Source: Bacillota bacterium | GTDB lineage: Bacteria; Bacillota; Clostridia; Lachnospirales; Cellulosilyticaceae | Assembly: GCA_023415525.1 (NCBI GenBank) | Contig: JAEZKI010000036.1 | Coordinates: 1-6,313 of the forward strand | Reading direction: 5' to 3' | Length of the DNA stretch: 6,313 nt | In this document: positions 5,071-6,313 of the stretch, one piece after another | Numbering within the stretch: the stretch's first letter is position 1 | How the letters are laid out: each line of letters begins with the position of its first letter | Position numbers and translations under genes: made by a program | The notes under the pieces: model-generated | Databases searched by the model: none | Told to the model about the DNA's origin: nothing | Seen by the model: the letters and a program-made list of their open reading frames with translations, nothing else

Positions 5071-5932
5071 AACTTAATTCTGCTTTTATTTTTTTTACTT
5101 GCTCCAGACTTAACTCTGTCATCTCACTAACCATATCTTCGCTCATTCCACTAGATAATAGTTTTTTTGCAACACTATATTTTACTTGTTGCCTACCTAT
5201 CTCTTCGCCTCTTTGTTCTGCTGAATTAATCATATTAGCCTTATCATGCAATGATTTTTCTCTTGCATAATAAATACTCATTGTATCTTCATCACTGCTT
5301 AAAAACTCTAACTTATTTTCTGCTTTCTTTATTGCTGGCTCCATATCCACCAACTCCTTTAAAGTTTCCTCAGAAATATCTTTTTCTAAAAAGGTAAGCC
5401 ATCTTTCAATGGCATTATCTTTAAAATTCTTTTCGGCTAGCTTTCTAAACTTAGGATACTCTATAAAATGAATTTCGGCTGCATCTGTGAGCAGATAATT
5501 CTTTTCTTCGTCTTCCCAAAAGTGAAAAGTGGAATGATAACCTTGAGTGCCTAAGAACGCAAAATCTAATAAATTAATGGTAATCACTCTTGGAAGCTTC
5601 GAATAATCCTCACCTTGCTTAATTCCACTTGTATAAAGCTTACTTAAGTAAAAGAGCGTTCTCTTTTCCATATTACCCTGATTAGTCAGTTGAACCTCTA
5701 TATCAATTTCTTCACCTTTACAGGTTCTGGCTCTTACATCAATAATTCCAGTTTTATCTTCAATAAGTTCTTTACTTAAGGCCTTATTATCTTTGATTTC
5801 CACTTCTTCAATAGGTTCACTGCAGGTTTTCTTTAAAACAGCATTTAAAAAAGATAATAAAATATCTTCATCACCTTTTTCCCCAAATAACTTTTTAAAA
5901 ATAAAATCATTTAACGGCTTAACTTTCCTCAT
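5069..5932 (-). CDS. Rpn-family recombination-promoting nuclease (PD-(D/E)XK transposase family)
   Basis: Full-length, 287 residues, the usual size for this family (PDDEXK_2, TIGR01784 type). Start ATG 5932 has AGAGG 7 bases upstream. The N-terminus has the family signature PLNDFIFKKLFGEKGDEDIL (6-25). The nuclease core shows Asp65 in GIIDVRA and Glu79-x-Gln81 in DIEVQL, the D...ExQ form of the PD-(D/E)XK site. NMEKRTLFYLSKLYTSGIKQGEDY follows, also typical. The C-terminal tail, from EQRGEEIGRQQ on (about 239), is charged and helical and ends with a SGMSEDMVSEMTELSLEQVKKIK segment. Known: E. coli Rpn proteins are DNA endonucleases that promote RecA-independent recombination, and the family is multicopy and spreads within genomes. 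No terminal repeats are seen here. It is monocistronic, with its own promoter and terminator. Confidence 0.88.
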   Translation of the reverse strand: MRKVKPLNDFIFKKLFGEKGDEDILLSFLNAVLKKTCSEPIEEVEIKDNKALSKELIEDKTGIIDVRARTCKGEEIDIEVQLTNQGNMEKRTLFYLSKLYTSGIKQGEDYSKLPRVITINLLDFAFLGTQGYHSTFHFWEDEEKNYLLTDAAEIHFIEYPKFRKLAEKNFKDNAIERWLTFLEKDISEETLKELVDMEPAIKKAENKLEFLSSDEDTMSIYYAREKSLHDKANMINSAEQRGEEIGRQQVKYSVAKKLLSSGMSEDMVSEMTELSLEQVKKIKAELS

Positions 5933-5979
5933 ACTCGTACCTCTAGCATTTCTTTCTAGCTTTGACTATGTTTTTAATT

Positions 5980-5988
5980 ATTATACCA
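5980..5988 (-). promoter_or_regulatory. Extended -10 promoter of the Rpn gene
   Basis: On the minus strand this reads TGGTATAAT: perfect -10 hexamer at 5980-5985 with an extended TG. No clear -35 lies 16-18 bases upstream. Transcription would start near 5973, giving a leader of about 40 bases before the ATG at 5932. Confidence 0.55.
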
Positions 5989-6011
5989 TTTGCAATGTGC
6001 ATTTTCTATGA

Positions 6012-6250
6012 TTTTCATACAAGAATACCCACTCAAAAAGGCTATCCTCTTGATAATGCCTGCTGCAAATGTTTCTTCACACACCTTAAATAAGGAAGAT
6101 ATTTATTATAAGTTCCACAATAACATTTGCATATTCAAAATACTTACTTTGTTTTACTTATTTATAGTTATTAATTCTTATATCATCTACAAAATTCACC
6201 GTTCTATTTAATTCAATGATGCAAACAGCCTAGTCTAGGGAAAGGTATTT
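6012..6250. other. AT-rich gap, no gene seen
   Basis: Frames here are short, lack an SD and show no recognisable motif. No RNA gene or terminator is apparent before the structured segment at 6253. Confidence 0.5.
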
Positions 6251-6252
6251 CT

Positions 6253-6306
6253 GGAGGCTTCCTTCGTAGTGGAGCGTTTTCCAACGAAACGGAGATAAGA
6301 AGCCCC
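6253..6306. repeat. Nested stem structure containing copy B of the 35-bp repeat
   Basis: Outer arms GGCTTC (6256-6261) and GAAGCC (6299-6304) enclose TTCGT (6263-6267) with ACGAA (6284-6288) and TGGA (6270-6273) with TCCA (6280-6283). The minus strand of 6268-6302 matches 1026-1060 at about 30 of 35 positions. The outer stem is lost in the other copy. It could be a small RNA, a leader or a mobile-element end; the family was not recognised and the window ends 7 bases later. Confidence 0.45.
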
Positions 6307-6313
6307 TTCTGAT

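Noticed and set aside
5793..6211. Two plus-strand frames (5793-6011 and 5990-6211)
   Set aside because: The first is antisense to the Rpn N-terminus. The second is AT-rich, without SD or motif, and spans the Rpn promoter region.

Overview
The window is AT-rich, with strong purine Shine-Dalgarno (SD) sites and almost all genes on the minus strand. It carries an Rpn/PD-(D/E)XK gene and an IS200/IS605 element. Together these suggest a low-GC Firmicute, probably a Clostridia member. Genus is not determinable from the sequence alone. The character is that of an accessory region: mobile-element debris, two genes broken by in-frame stops, and two genes that look like defence or stress functions.

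Layout, left to right (all minus strand unless stated). (1) 1-660 is the N-terminal half of a family 4 glycosyltransferase, cut by one in-frame TAG and running off the left edge, with an extended -10 promoter at 736-744. (2) 661-1071 has no gene. It holds a terminator-like hairpin (863-906), an 18-bp palindrome (970-987) and a 35-bp sequence (1026-1060) that recurs inverted at the right edge. (3) 1072-2502 is a two-gene unit: a proteasome-like Ntn-hydrolase whose second residue is Thr, followed seven bases later by an unlisted 52-residue charged helical protein whose SD lies in the last codons of the hydrolase gene. (4) 2521-2940 is a gap with two adjacent perfect hairpins. (5) 2941-3786 is an AbiJ-like (abortive infection) protein with its own good promoter (3877-3904). 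(6) About 4111-4776 is an IS200/IS605 element: left-end and right-end hairpins, a tnpA split by TGA between its HUH motif and its catalytic tyrosine region, a hairpin over the tnpA SD, and a roughly 130-base structured tail that looks like an omega RNA with no tnpB beside it. (7) 5069-5932 is an intact Rpn-family nuclease with an extended -10 promoter and a long bidirectional terminator. (8) 6012-6313 has no gene and ends in a structured segment containing the second copy of the 35-bp repeat.

How the parts may work together (inference): the Ntn-hydrolase plus its small partner, and the AbiJ-like protein, are the likely functional cargo. Their neighbours (IS200/IS605, Rpn, repeated hairpins, inverted repeats near both ends) fit a small defence or mobile island inserted next to a decayed envelope-polysaccharide gene. 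The Ntn-hydrolase and its coupled small protein are the best candidate for an undescribed system.
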